A stretch of DNA of 64,000 nt from Massariosphaeria phaeospora. Taxonomy: Eukaryota; Ascomycota; Dothideomycetes; Pleosporales. The notes beneath the pieces were generated by a model. It was not told where the DNA came from. It did not search any database and saw only the letters and a list, made by a program, of their open reading frames with translations. Location of the stretch: positions 1,369,001-1,433,000 of the forward strand of contig JAADJZ010000005.1 of the NCBI GenBank assembly GCA_011032825.1, read 5' to 3'. A program made the position numbers and the translations under genes. Shown piece by piece: positions 32,846 to 44,508 of this stretch. Each line of letters opens with the position of its first letter. The stretch's first letter is position 1.

Positions 32846-33739
32846 TCATTGCCACGAGCCTTGGCTACCCTGGCCCTGCCACTGTCCTTGCCCTTGTGCT
32901 GGCCACTGTTGTTGTGCTGGCCATTGTTGTTGTGCTGGCCATTGTTGTTGCTCTGGCCAATGTTGTTGCACCGGCCATTGTTGTTGTTGCTGTTGTCCTT
33001 GCCACTGTCCTTGCGCCGGCCATTGCTGCTGCCCCTGCCATTGCGGCGCCCCTTGATTCTGATACACCGGCGGCCCCTGCGCCTGCACCGGCCACTGCCT
33101 CTCCTTATACTCCTGCTCTCCCAACTGCGTCCCCGTATTGACCACATACTCGACGGCGGCGGCCGCACCACCCGCCAGTATCACATCGGCGGCCACATTC
33201 CCCGCGCCGGCATGCCACCCCGCATACTCCTCGCCCCCCAGCGGCGCAAAGTCCAAGCGCTCCTCCGAGGTCAAAATCCCCTGGTCGTGCTGCACAGCTT
33301 CAATGGGCGCCTGCGCCGCCGCATTCGCCTCCTCGATGCCCGGCACGTGCAAGATCTCCGCGTGTGCTTCTGTCAGCCCGCCAGGAGTGCCGTATGTGTC
33401 GCCAACAAGCAGCAGGTCGTCGTGGCCGAGGAGAAGGAAGGTAAGGCTGAGTTTCTCGGCGCCGCCGACTACGGTGCCGGAGACGAGGTCGCGCTTGCGG
33501 ATGCGGTAGCCGCGCTTCTCGAGCTCTTCGAGCAGGGCTTTCGTTTTGGCGGCGTTGACGACGGTGGCGCCCGCGATGCCGGTGGGGAGTACCATGTAGG
33601 GGAGGACGGGGGTGAGGGCGCCTGAAATGGCGACGCCGAGGAGGCCGCGGGTGCGTTGGCGAGTGTTTTGGCGGAGGAAGGCGTTGAACTGTTCTTGGGT
33701 GAGGGGTTCGCCGGTGGTGGGCTTCTTCTTGCCGAACAT
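32846..33739 (-). CDS. Hypothetical protein with Gln-Trp-Pro repeat tail
   Basis: 297 aa from ATG at 33739 (MFGKKKPTTGE). The longer open frame upstream has no better start. The N-terminal region has two hydrophobic stretches (GLLGVAISGALTPVLPYMVL and IAGATVVNAA), followed by LLEELEKRGYRIRKRDLVSGTVVGGAEKLSLTFLLLG and a region ending GNVAADVILAGGAAAAVEYV. The last 80 residues are low complexity: repeated QQQWPAQ/QQWPVQ blocks with occasional QGQWQGQ. Family not recognised; the tail resembles prion-like Q-rich segments but with regularly spaced Trp. Possibly membrane-associated. Confidence 0.75.
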   Translation of the reverse strand: MFGKKKPTTGEPLTQEQFNAFLRQNTRQRTRGLLGVAISGALTPVLPYMVLPTGIAGATVVNAAKTKALLEELEKRGYRIRKRDLVSGTVVGGAEKLSLTFLLLGHDDLLLVGDTYGTPGGLTEAHAEILHVPGIEEANAAAQAPIEAVQHDQGILTSEERLDFAPLGGEEYAGWHAGAGNVAADVILAGGAAAAVEYVVNTGTQLGEQEYKERQWPVQAQGPPVYQNQGAPQWQGQQQWPAQGQWQGQQQQQQWPVQQHWPEQQQWPAQQQWPAQQQWPAQGQGQWQGQGSQGSWQ

Positions 33740-34603
33740 GATGGTGGTAGGTTTGGTGGGGGTTTGAGTTGGTGTTGTAGATTTGTAGTCGTTCAAGGGC
33801 CCTGATGAGTGTAGAGGAATAATCAGACGAATGGAGTGAGATAGATGCGTATATAGGATATATCTCACCCTCAGTGCAAGACTCACCCTGATATACAACC
33901 ACCTCAACAATCAACTCCCCAAAGAAGCCATCCCAAAATATATCTTTCTCAACTCACACATGCACGCAGCCCCAAACCGTTCAACGATGGCCTACCCAAA
34001 GCGGACTAGGGACATCGACGCACGAGCCCCAAAACCCCCCACCAACACCAAATTTACAAAATGGGGGCCGTTTATTTTCAAACCCAGGTTGCCGGGCGCT
34101 TAACAATCCAAGCAGAAAAGAGCGCAAGGCCGCGAGACAGGATCAACAGTCGATCTAATGCGGATGGGAAAAGATGCTTTGGAGGCCGCTCGCCAGGCAG
34201 CGTTTTGTTACATACAAAAATGCAGCGGAGTCGGAGTGCAAACTGACAGATTGTGGGGGCTTAGGACTCGATCGGCGATTTCGCTGAATTCCCAGTCGGC
34301 CGCAAAGAGGTTGGTGTGGGCTGCGGGGTCTGCGCCACGACCCAACGTGACTTTTGCATGCATATCAGCTGGCGATGCTGGGACACGGGGGTTGGGGTCT
34401 GAGGCCAGATGTGAGACGGGAGGACGCGGTGCGCTTGCCATGTGAAAGCTAAAATAAGGTTATCTGGGCGCGAGCACGAGGCTGCCGCTGAGGGCGGTGT
34501 TCGGGAACTGCCGTACGGGAAGTGTGGTCCACGGGCCCAGAGTCATTATCAATACCTTAGATACATACCTACTGTAGTCGCAAATCAGCTGTTGCCTTGC
34601 TGC
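33740..34603. other. Intergenic
   Basis: Upstream region of the Gln/Trp-repeat gene and 3' flank of the patatin gene. Short ORFs only. Confidence 0.45.
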
Positions 34604-36717
34604 CTACTCCTCCTGCAGTTTCAGCGACCCAGCCAACACACGCGCACACTCGTTAATCATGCCCTTGTTCTCCTCGATATACGTCGCCGTGACCTTCCGC
34701 AGCCCCTCCAGCGCCTTCGCATCGTCCAGCTCGCCAATCTTCGCATAGTCGTCGTAGTGGTGCACGACTTTATTCGTGAGCGGCCACGTGCCCGTATTCT
34801 CGTCCCAGTCGCCGATCCGGGTGCCGATGTTCATGCGCCAGTACTTCTTGCCGCCGGGGTGCGGCGCGAAGGCGTCGATGAGCGTGCGGAACAGGATGTG
34901 GATGAGCTCCGAGTTGGTGGCGATGGAGGCGAAGGCTTCGACCGTGTCCATTACTTTGGTTACTTGGCTGGGGCGCGGGATGTCTTGGTTGGCTGGGATG
35001 CCGGTGCCGACGCTGAGGAAGCAGTCGGTTGAGCGGGCGGGGCCGAAGACGCTGAGGGTTTCGGTCCAGAGCCTGGAGGGGGTTAGGCGGATGCTACGAA
35101 GGTGAGTGATGGCTGGGGCGACTTACCAGCCTAGAGGGTTATTGGCACCTAGACCTCCGTCTAGTAGTTCGTACTTTCCGATAGCGAAGGGCTTGAAATA
35201 TGCTGGTGCAGCGGAGGTCGCTCGTGCAGCCTCCCAAATCTTGATATCCGGGATTTGGATAGCTGACTCGTCTGGGGGGCTCTTGTTGATATAGGGGCGG
35301 AGAAAGACCGGGCCGCGGTTGTTCGCAGCGTCTTTACGAACTGCCATGACGAAGCTATCCGGTAGGTCAGCATGATCTGTCGGACCAGATCAAATGAGGA
35401 GGACTTACATCTTGCAAGGGTTGCTCTCATCATCCATCAGCTTAGCTTCGGGGTCTTTAAGCTTGCTCTCAACAACCTTTTTGATAGCGTCCTCCAGCGG
35501 CTTCTCGTCGTAGAATTCGCCCTTGGCCAGAAAACGGGTCTTCTTCCACGTTCCTTCAGGAAATACATCTCCCATCACATTCGTATAAGTTTCGATGCAT
35601 TCTTTGACGTCCATTCGAAGTCGGCCGAGCAGGATGGCAATGAGCCTACTTGCTGTTAGCGGATCGACTTCCAGTGTTGGAAGAACAGTGCTTACCCGCC
35701 CGTGCTCGTACCCGCAATCATGTCGAATACTTCGCAAGGCTTTTTGCCAGGTGCGGCCCGGTCCATGACAGTCTGCAAGATCTGAAGGGAGAGGAGTCCA
35801 CGAACGCCGCCACCATCTAGAAGCATGTTAGTATGGTCGGGAGAATGTCGCAACGAAAGTTCACGAACCTAGAGATAGCACTCGCAACGGCCGCTTATTG
35901 CCGGTGCCGAATGCGTCAGCACGAAAGATTTGAGTCGAAACCGTGGGATTGAACAACGCTCCGGTTTGCGCGTTGACTTCTTGGAGAGTGTTACCAATCG
36001 TTGTCATCTCGGCGACCACGTCGGCATACGCAGGTGGTGGTGCACGGTCAACTAATGGAGAGGTCAGCATCAAGTCTGTAAGCGTTTACACCAATCGCGA
36101 CCACTCACCACTCTCGATCCCGATATCAAACAGCAGATACCCATTCCTCGCATGGATCTTCCAGCCCGCAAAACGCGAACAAAGCCGCACCCCGATGACA
36201 TTTCCATCTTCGAGGGACCGCACCAAATCATGAGTCTCCTCAAATCGCTCACCCTCGAGCCACTGAAACTCGGCATTAGCCAGAACGTTGAAGTGGCTGC
36301 GCCACACTAGCTCGATGCCGTCTTTGACGCGAGGGCTCTCAGCATGCTCATCCTCGTAGATGCCCAGCTCGAGCCAGGTCCAGGCTCCCCCATCAGGGTT
36401 ATCGCAAAAGCCTTGGTCGTGGGACTCGGCATAGAGTTGGACATAGTCGATTCGGCGAATGGTGAGAGGGTCGAGCGCCTGTTAGGTGAATGTTAAATCA
36501 ACAGTACTTTTTAGTGAACCAGGAAATGTCATACTGGGGTTTTGAACCAGACTTTCGATTGGATCTCAGCGTCGTCGGAGTGATTTTCTTCCTCTTTGGG
36601 ACCCTTGATCTTGTATTGGCCGTCTGGGATGGCCTCTGACCTGAGTCGGAAAGACGGAAGGCCATCAATTCTGCTTCGCGGGATGGTTGCTGGACGTGGT
36701 GCCTGTGCTAGAGCCAT
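34604..36717 (-). CDS. Patatin-like phospholipase
   Basis: Ser-Asp dyad acyl hydrolase acting on membrane phospholipids. Seven exons can be followed from ATG at 36717 to the stop at 34604, with frame kept at every junction. The N-terminal part (about 240 residues: ALDPLTIRRIDYVQLYAESHD, then GYLLFDIGIE) is a separate fungal domain. The patatin domain has the oxyanion motif RVLSLDGGGVRG (assembled across an intron), the nucleophile elbow GTSTGG and the catalytic Asp in LLDGGLGANNP. The C-terminal region includes FLSVGTGIP and EECARVLAG-type helices (INECARVLAGSLKLQEE). Complete, no TM or signal peptide; probably cytosolic. Confidence 0.92.
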
Positions 36718-37700
36718 GGTGATAGACTGTAAACTTCACTGGATTTGAATGTGAGGGAAATGAAGAGAGAAACTAAACGGACGGCTCGTGTTGGTTTTAT
36801 ACTTTATCCGCATCTTTACGATTGATCGTGACTCGCCGCAATAATACCACATACACAAAAGAAAAACTCTTCGAATAGCTAGGTATTCAGGCGACAGATT
36901 AAACGCCTCGGCCTCGTATGCGAGACTGTCGATGGTCCAGATCTCACTAGACCAGCAATCCAGCCCACAAAGCTGAACATAAACCAAGCCGAAGCCCCGC
37001 GTAGCTGACTTTGGCTGAGCTGGACTGAGTTCACAGCACGCCGCACAACAGCCTCCAACGTTCGAAGCGAGAGCAAAATCCCCTTCGGACAATGTGGCTT
37101 TAACTGGCGGGGCGTTCCCAAGACGTTTGGGGACAGCTACGGCTGGCAATAGGGTCGAGCCGCTCCGCCCGCCGCGAGCTATGACAATCAGGGTCCTGCT
37201 GCTTTTCGCTTAAAGATGGTTTATCTAAGCTCTCGATAGCTTCGAAATATTCGTGTCGTTGAGGAAAGGTGCGGGCAGCGAAATCGGGATGTCAGCTAGC
37301 CACAGCCGCTGTGTGGCGCGGTCTAGGTCAGCCACTAGAACAGCGGTGAGGGCTACATGAATAACGCGCGGAAGTGGAATCGCAGACGTCTTGGGACAAA
37401 CTTTGACAGTGATTGAGCGTTGCGTTGTGTTTGGTGGAATCGAAGGGGCCACATTCCGCGCGAGATGTGAGCAGTCGTCGTGGAAATACTGCTAACAACG
37501 TTGATATGAGCGACAATGGATGGAGGCATATAGACATTCTGTCGCACACCATAGAGTTCCTGGCGCATGCTGTCGAAGCTTCGTTGTACGTACACAATTC
37601 CAACTCGTGATATTTAATCGATTTGGCAATCGCATCGACAAAACCACTGACGCCTCCCAGCCTAGCACTAGGTCCAGGTGAAAACTAGCTTAGTCTGTGT
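36718..37700. other. Intergenic, no supported gene
   Basis: A 137-codon minus ORF (37149-36736) and overlapping short ORFs lack domains and consistent splice sites. Confidence 0.45.
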
Positions 37701-40419
37701 CTAATCACGTATACCCAATCCCTTCACGGTCTTATATGCGCTCGTGCTTGTCGTCATGAAATGCCCAAACCAATTGCTTTTCCTTCCACTGTTGATCACC
37801 TTCTTCATATCACGAACGAGATCGCTCTCGTGCTGAGATGGTTCATGCATTCGGGCTTCAGCCCTGAGGCGTCGGACGTACCTGAGAGACCTATTCCGCT
37901 CTTTCCGCAACTCTGCGCGGTAGTCGTCGATTTGCTTGATAGCTACGTCGAATTCTTTTGCGATTTGCCAATACCTCAGCCAATAACGCCTTGCTAACTT
38001 CTCGCGGAATTGCAATTCGGAATCTGAACTAAGTAGTAGAACCCGTTGTAACACTGCCCCGAGGTAGTCTTCCCGTAGATATACATATTCGAACTTGCAT
38101 GCGTCTATAGTAAAGAGAATCTTATTCAGTTGCCGCTCTTGAACGTTCTTCAGTGTGCTGGAAAGAAAAGCTTTTCTCATCCATTTGCGCAGATCAGTTG
38201 AAATCCTTACTTGTCTCTTCTCGACTTCTATGAGCTGATGAGCTACTGCACCATATATGGACTCGGATCCGAAACTGTGGCGTCGTCTGATGATTATTGC
38301 GAAATAATCAGAAGGACAAAACCAGCTTATGAACCCAGATGATTCATGGATGTATTGTTTGAGATGTGGTTTTAACATTTCAGTACAAACACCGAGCGGA
38401 AGATTTATCAACTCTTGGATCGAATACTGAAGGCCTGCGAGCTGTGTTCGAACTGAAGCAGCTGCATGGAGCGAGTACCTGCTATAATGATACCCTGTGT
38501 ATCGTCCTCAGAGTAAATAGAGTTGTTCCAGATGAGTTATATCGACGTGAACCTCGCAGTGGTGAGCTATAAATTGGTATGAGAGTTGTCGTAGCCTTAG
38601 ATATGGTGCTCGATTGAGCACATAATATAACGCTTCTAGAAATCGTTGATGGCGTCGGAAGTTCCGAGTTGCTAGATGCGCGCTGAGGACGTTCTGTGTC
38701 ATTCTTAGGCGAGCCATGGTCAATTCCTTGTAATAGCCACTGGCAGCAAGATTCTGTTCAGAGCAATACAGCAAATTTCCACGTAGTAGTTCTAACTGTA
38801 AATCCGATTCGTGGTCGTAACGATGAAACATTTGTTCGTAATTCTTCCATTTCCCGCGTATATTTAGACGATTTTGGTACTGCCGGGACTCGTTACGACG
38901 TTTAGCCAAGTCTAACACATGCGCAGGAACATCCGCAGCAACGACGGAAGACGTCGAATATACACGCTTGAAGCGGTCCACCGATGAGTTGCTAGCAGTA
39001 TCCCCCAAAGGTCTGCGAGGTGTCCGGGTCTTTTGATGTTGGGGCCGAATTCCAGGCGCAGAATATCGATACTCATGGCTTTCGCGGGCCAATCCATTGA
39101 GTCTGAGCCTTTTGCACTTTCTCGCTTTTTCTTTGGCTGAAGCTTGTAGCTCGAGAATTGGAGCAAGTGCATTTTCGTACTCCCGGGCGATTTGTAGCCT
39201 GTGGACCAAGTATGGGCGAATCGCCCTCTCCTTTTCTTGAATCTCTGCCACTGGACGAGTGGTCAAATAACGGGAAAGCCCTGGCACCCAATTTCCAATT
39301 CTCGAGAGCTCCACATTAATATATCTGTGAGACTCGATGCCCACGTTCACTTTCCAATGGAGTATCGCTATTTAGGCCATTGAACAATCTGGGAAGTGAC
39401 GCCATCTCTGATTTTGTATACACCACCTGGAAAGAAGCGTGTGGGTCTGCTTTCTAATACCATCCAGGTCAGTGATGCTTTGCGATATGATAAGCGCAAT
39501 TCGTTCTACAGTACTCAACGACGAGCTTAAGTGTCGTCGGCTCCAGGACATGCTTTCGTACTCTTCCATCATGCTCAGCACTGGCCTAGTGCAAACAACA
39601 GAGGAAGCCAGATACATCTTCATTCTATGTCCTAGCCTCGAGCTCCAGGGAGTGTTATTCCTATCGAGGAACTCCGATATCAGGGCGAAAGGATATGAAT
39701 TGGAAAGGGACCAGGCCTTCAGAATGTTGTGGGTTTCGTAGCTGTGTAAAGCAGAGGCCGCTTTCATGTGGCCAACAGCTCTGTAATATTTTATATGGGC
39801 TAGTGACTTGAGGTCACATATGCTGGCCCGCATCGCGCGATATAAGAATTTGAAAACATGAGAGAACGATAGAAGACCTATATATCTAGGGGCTTCGATT
39901 AAAGCCCCAACAAGAAAATCCACAAAGTACAAGTTAATTTGGATTGCCAACAGTTGCTTTTCCAGATGGAGAAGTGATTCCCGGAGTAAGATGTTGCTGT
40001 TGAGGTCTGTTGTGGGGCCATAATCAAGTCGCTTTGCTTTAAGATTGTTGAGGTCCGCTTAGCGCTAATTGACGACTGATACGGTTTTGGGCCCTGAGCG
40101 GTACCCTTGCCCACTCAGTGATGAAAATCTTCCACTGGGTCTTGTCAACTACTCTCTTTTGTCGTCTCAGTCTCTCGTCAAAATTGTGGTTTTGTAAAGA
40201 CCTCCCTCCCTGAAGATCCACCGCAGACGAGTGATCAGAGGGATTTGGGGATCGCCGGCTACCATTTATTCTGACTGTGTTGTCCTCTCTTCGAGTCCGA
40301 AAATCCCCAAAATTCCTCTGGCCATGCGTGAAAGTCCTGGCTTGGCAATAGTGCTGTGTGGCTCCCACCATAGGATAAAAACGAAGGACGCGCATCATGG
40401 CAAAGACTACGCGTCCCAA
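37701..40419 (-). pseudogene. Unrecognised Arg/Tyr-rich gene, broken by two stops and a frameshift
   Basis: From 39950 to 37701 a single minus-strand frame of about 750 codons is interrupted only by TAA at 39374-39372 and TGA at 38510-38508. The segments on both sides of each stop are similar in composition. A third block (40419-40039) belongs upstream but is in another frame, with the shift near 40040. Two regions look like diverged repeats of one another: HRLQIAREYENALAPILELQ and RYWQIAKEFDVAIKQIDDYR, both followed by basic helices. No domain recognised. Nonsense positions are compatible with CAA to TAA and CGA to TGA, that is C-to-T changes. Alternative: introns hide the stops, but no good GT-AG pairs surround them. 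Confidence 0.55.
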
Positions 40420-40875
40420 ACGTGTGCACAGATGCGACAGCCTTCAAGAAAGAAGGTATGTATTAGCGTTAGGGGTTAGAAGCGGGGTGTAGTAGAGGGG
40501 AAAGGAAGAGACGCCTGAAGACGCGCGGGTGAGGTCGAGTGTTGAGTGGCGCTGGTCCGTTCCAATTCCGATGTTACACAGAAAACTCTTGCTGCAAGGG
40601 ATGTTCTGCGCATCTCCGCACACACGAGGCGATATAAAGTCAAGCGAATTTTAATGCTATTTAGTCGATGCTAAGACGGTCTGCGATCAAATTCGGTCCA
40701 AAGTCCACTAGGCATAATGCTAACGAGTGAATCTATGTACTCACGAAAACAGGCCATCCAAAAGGCCCTTGTGTCTACCCTATATCTCAGAAAAACGCCG
40801 CAGCCACAATAAGAAGATAATATACCGGGTATCTATACAATCTCCAACCCAAATATCCAAACACAGAGAAAAGCC
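40420..40875. other. Intergenic
   Basis: Nothing supported; 3' flank of the lipase gene. Confidence 0.4.
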
Positions 40876-42753
40876 TCAATACCCTCCAGCCGTAACAGCC
40901 CGAACCGCAATCCCCTCCACCCTGCTCTTATACAACGCCATCATATGCTTCAGCGGATCCCCATACACCACCCTCCTCAAAACCTCATCATCGACCGTAA
41001 CAGCCTCGACATCATCTTCACCGCCCCCGTCGCCCTTCACTCTCAACACCACAAGCCTGCCGGCCGGACTCAGCGTACAAGACGGAATAGGCCAAGACGG
41101 CGCAGCAGAAGATGTCGTGTTCAGTGACGTTTTCGAGGGCTTTGTGGAGAATTTCGAGAGTTTGGAGGACGACGGCTTGCTAGATTGCGAGGTATTCGTG
41201 CTGGAGAGATTGAGGTTCGAGAACGAGGCTAGCGTTGAGATGCACGAGTTGTTCGGAGCTGGCGCAGCGTAGAGTTTGAGCAGACTGCGGACGACCTGTT
41301 TGTCTGCGCGCGGAACTGGGTCGCCCTCGTTGATAAAACTGTAGAACAAGCTCTTTCTATGGCGCTTGTCGGTCGGCTTCTGCAGCGGGAGGAGGCTCAC
41401 AGGCGGCGCGCCAAAAGTTATGCAATGCACGCGCTTGAAGAAGCTGGTGAGGTAGCTGAGTTCGGATTCCACGATCGAGCTCATCATGTGTGCGAAGAGC
41501 AGGGCTGCGACAGCGCCGCCCGCGGAGTGTCCGGTGATGAGAAGAGAGCAGTTGGAGCGGCTGGGGTTTTCTTGTAGCAGGTTTCGGAGCCGATCCGCAA
41601 CAGGCTGGATCATTTTTCGAGCCACGTAGAGGAACCCAGAATGGCAGAGGTTTCCTTCGTCGTCGAGAAAACCTGCTGGGCTTGTTGGCTCGGACCGATA
41701 GTTCACGGCCCAGTCCATGAACGTCTGGCTTCCTCTTATCGCGAACACGACTGTGTTCATGTCGTCGACCGGAACGGCTTTGAGCACCATGGCCTTGGTG
41801 CCACTGCGCCAGTCGGATGGAACGAGCGCTTCTTCCATGGCTTTCCGTGACTTCGGGCCGCTGTAGGCACGTTCGGAGTATGTGGCTGCTAAGCAGAGGA
41901 GCGGATATGTTGGCAAATAGACCTTGAATGGAGGGAGATGAGGCGGTAATCGTGAATTAGAATAGAGCCACACCTTGGAAAATGTATTTGAACCTTTTTC
42001 TGGTGCCGCATTTGAGTACACCGGGTTGGCCGCGTGTCCTCGAGCTGTTGGAGGCTGCAACGTGGATGTTGAGCGAGAATCCTGGGCCTGATTGTCGTAA
42101 AGCAGGTCCTGTTCTTCCCCGCTGAACCGCTCATCATCAATACTAGTGATAATAACATCCAACCTCGAGCTGATCAAATCGCAGAGCGCTGCCCCCTGGT
42201 TCAACATTTGGGTGCTTTTCTTCGAAACTAGATTTGTAGGCTTATCGATGCAGTTCGTGGTGAGCATGGTCATGCTCTTTCCAGCGCCAGACGCAAGTTG
42301 GTCTCGTAAATCGGTGTAAGTTTTCCCGGCTAGACGATCAGCTTTGCTCCACGACGACTTCAGGTATCCAGTTTGTGGAGGCACGGTTGCGAGATTGACC
42401 GTAGAATTACCGACATACGGTTGAACAGGTTGAGGGTAAGGTCGTTGGCTGTTCTGTGAGGGATATGAAGGAGTTACGTCGTGTGCAGGATGGTGTTGAT
42501 ATGGGGCTGCGGGATAGGGAGGCTGCTGCTGATACGGGGTCGCGGAATAGGCAAGATTCTGCTGTGGCGCACTATGACCGTATCCTCCATACGTCCCACC
42601 AGGTGCGAACGATGAATTGCTCGACGTCTGGACCTGGGAAGGACACGAGCCCGATTTAACCGCCTGCGTCTTATTCCCCTTCGACGCCGAACTCTTCGAC
42701 GACGAAGCCTTCCTCTTCCCCTTCCTCTCACCCCCGAAAAACGGAAGCGTCAT
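40876..42753 (-). CDS. Class 3 (alpha/beta-hydrolase) lipase family protein
   Basis: Hydrolase with the lipase class 3 fold, likely acting on di- or triacylglycerols. 625 aa, single exon. The N-terminal 230 residues are a low-complexity Lys/Ser then Gln/Pro/Tyr-rich extension without signal peptide. The catalytic domain follows: AFAIRGSQTFMDW-type oxyanion segment (VFAIRGSQTFMDW), the nucleophile elbow LLITGHSAGGAVAALLF, CITFGAPPVS, INEGDPVPRAD containing the likely catalytic Asp, and a late GDPLKHMM that may carry the catalytic His. A Ser-rich insert sits between Asp and His. Probably intracellular. Confidence 0.9.
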   Translation of the reverse strand: MTLPFFGGERKGKRKASSSKSSASKGNKTQAVKSGSCPSQVQTSSNSSFAPGGTYGGYGHSAPQQNLAYSATPYQQQPPYPAAPYQHHPAHDVTPSYPSQNSQRPYPQPVQPYVGNSTVNLATVPPQTGYLKSSWSKADRLAGKTYTDLRDQLASGAGKSMTMLTTNCIDKPTNLVSKKSTQMLNQGAALCDLISSRLDVIITSIDDERFSGEEQDLLYDNQAQDSRSTSTLQPPTARGHAANPVYSNAAPEKGSNTFSKVWLYSNSRLPPHLPPFKVYLPTYPLLCLAATYSERAYSGPKSRKAMEEALVPSDWRSGTKAMVLKAVPVDDMNTVVFAIRGSQTFMDWAVNYRSEPTSPAGFLDDEGNLCHSGFLYVARKMIQPVADRLRNLLQENPSRSNCSLLITGHSAGGAVAALLFAHMMSSIVESELSYLTSFFKRVHCITFGAPPVSLLPLQKPTDKRHRKSLFYSFINEGDPVPRADKQVVRSLLKLYAAPAPNNSCISTLASFSNLNLSSTNTSQSSKPSSSKLSKFSTKPSKTSLNTTSSAAPSWPIPSCTLSPAGRLVVLRVKGDGGGEDDVEAVTVDDEVLRRVVYGDPLKHMMALYKSRVEGIAVRAVTAGGY

Positions 42754-44508
42754 CTTGAGCTAACACGCCGTTATGTCTCACACGCAAGCTTTGCCAGCCC
42801 AAAGAGTCTCTTCTAGCTCTTCCGTATATCCACTATCCAGATCTTGTAGCTTTGCTCTCGCTATGCGCGCAGCTCTTCGTCTCTTATTCACGATCCAACT
42901 CTCGTCTCGCCCTCGGCGCAATACAACGCATCGCCACTGCGTATCCGCTCCCCTCCACTGAGTCCCCCCCAAACTGCAATCCGGACGTTTGTTTCCGACT
43001 TCCGATAATCGAGCGAGCGTGCGTAAGAGGATGCGAGTGTGCTGTGGTTGGATGCGAGCTCCTCAATCGTATGCGAATTTCTGTAGTCCGACTGTATGCG
43101 ATCCTATAAGAGTATCTTTCCAGCGTTCTGCAGCCTTACTTCCGATCGTTTCTGTGCCCGTTCGCAACCGTTCGCTCGTCCCGTCCGCAATCTCTACGCG
43201 TAGATAGTCCAGGTCAGGTCGTAGGTTGTAAGGTCGTAGGTAGTAGGTCGTACGTTCTCGCAAGCTCAGTCGCGAAGCCAAACCAAACCCCTCTTTAAAC
43301 TCGTCTACACAGCCCGAGAATCCGCAGCGGCACTAACCCCTACCAGCTTAGCCCCACCCGCAAGTGGCGCCTGCCGCAAAGAGGCAAACACGCGGCTTCT
43401 GCGTCTCATTGGCTGAGATCCGATCTCAACTCTTGCTATTGATAGTAGTTTATTAATCTAACTATATGAATCTTTGCATGCAAGGGCAAGGCAATTCGCT
43501 TTTTCCTTGCAATTGCATGTAACTTTCGCCTCCTCCCTCCACATAGCGGAATCTCGCAGTGACTGTGATTGGTGGCATGTCCCACTTCCGATCTATTCTG
43601 TCCGCCGGTACATTACTCCACTGCACTCTCCACCCGCCGCCCGCCCCGCTCCGCGTCCTCCCGCTCCCCCACCATAACCCACCTGAGTACCACCCATGCC
43701 ACCTGTACGTACCAAAGGTACCCTCGTACGGCACCCAACCCATCTACCACGCGACTCTACCCGTAAACACGAATTCGATCTCCCGAGGTAATCAAAGTCT
43801 CCGCATCGCAAACTCAAAAAAGATCGCGTTCCAGCCTCCAGACTCCAGTCACGCATAACTCTGCCCAGCTCCAATCAGAACATGACCTTATCACATCGAT
43901 GATACGGGCAAACAAGTTGCAAAGAGTCTCAGAACCATGATATTGTTGACTTGTCTCGCTCTGGTTCAGGGACCAATTGCACAACAACCCCCAACAGGAT
44001 ACAGACGCAGACGCAGACGCCGACGCGGCCGCGATCCGCGTCCCCGCACCCTCCCGATAACTTCAATATAATGAATACTCCACCCCATATCCATTCGACC
44101 CATACCAATACTTTGTAAATCACTAAGTTCCCCTCCGACGACGACGGCCAGGCTGACCCGCAGAGTCCTCGAAAACCCGGACGCATGATGGAACTGCCGG
44201 CGGTCAAGATTCGGACGACGCCTAGCCAAAAGGAAATATGCACCACGGTCGAGATACGTCAAGGTGACTCCCGAGACTGTGAGCATGAAAAGAAGACGAA
44301 GTTCAAGAAGAGTACATGACGCCATTACGGAATGGCCCGATTTTGTTTCTCGTCAATCTTGGCGCAAAGGAGAGTGTGGCGAGGAACGCACTCCCACTGG
44401 CAAAGAGGCAGGAGACACAGACTCCGAGGGCTACAAAGCGCGCATAATGCAACAGAATAGAGGCTTAAAAGTCAGGAAAAAGGTGACCGTGCCTGCGCAA
44501 CGTTAGGC
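42754..44508. other. Intergenic, no supported gene
   Basis: 1.75 kb between the lipase promoter and the 3' end of the PKA gene. Short ORFs overlap on both strands without domains. A GTCGTAGGT-type short direct repeat lies at about 43216-43255. Confidence 0.5.

Noticed and set aside
32774..33625. 283-codon plus-strand ORF rich in Leu/Pro
   Set aside because: Antisense of the Gln/Trp repeat tail; the Leu-Pro repetition mirrors the QQWPAQ codons.
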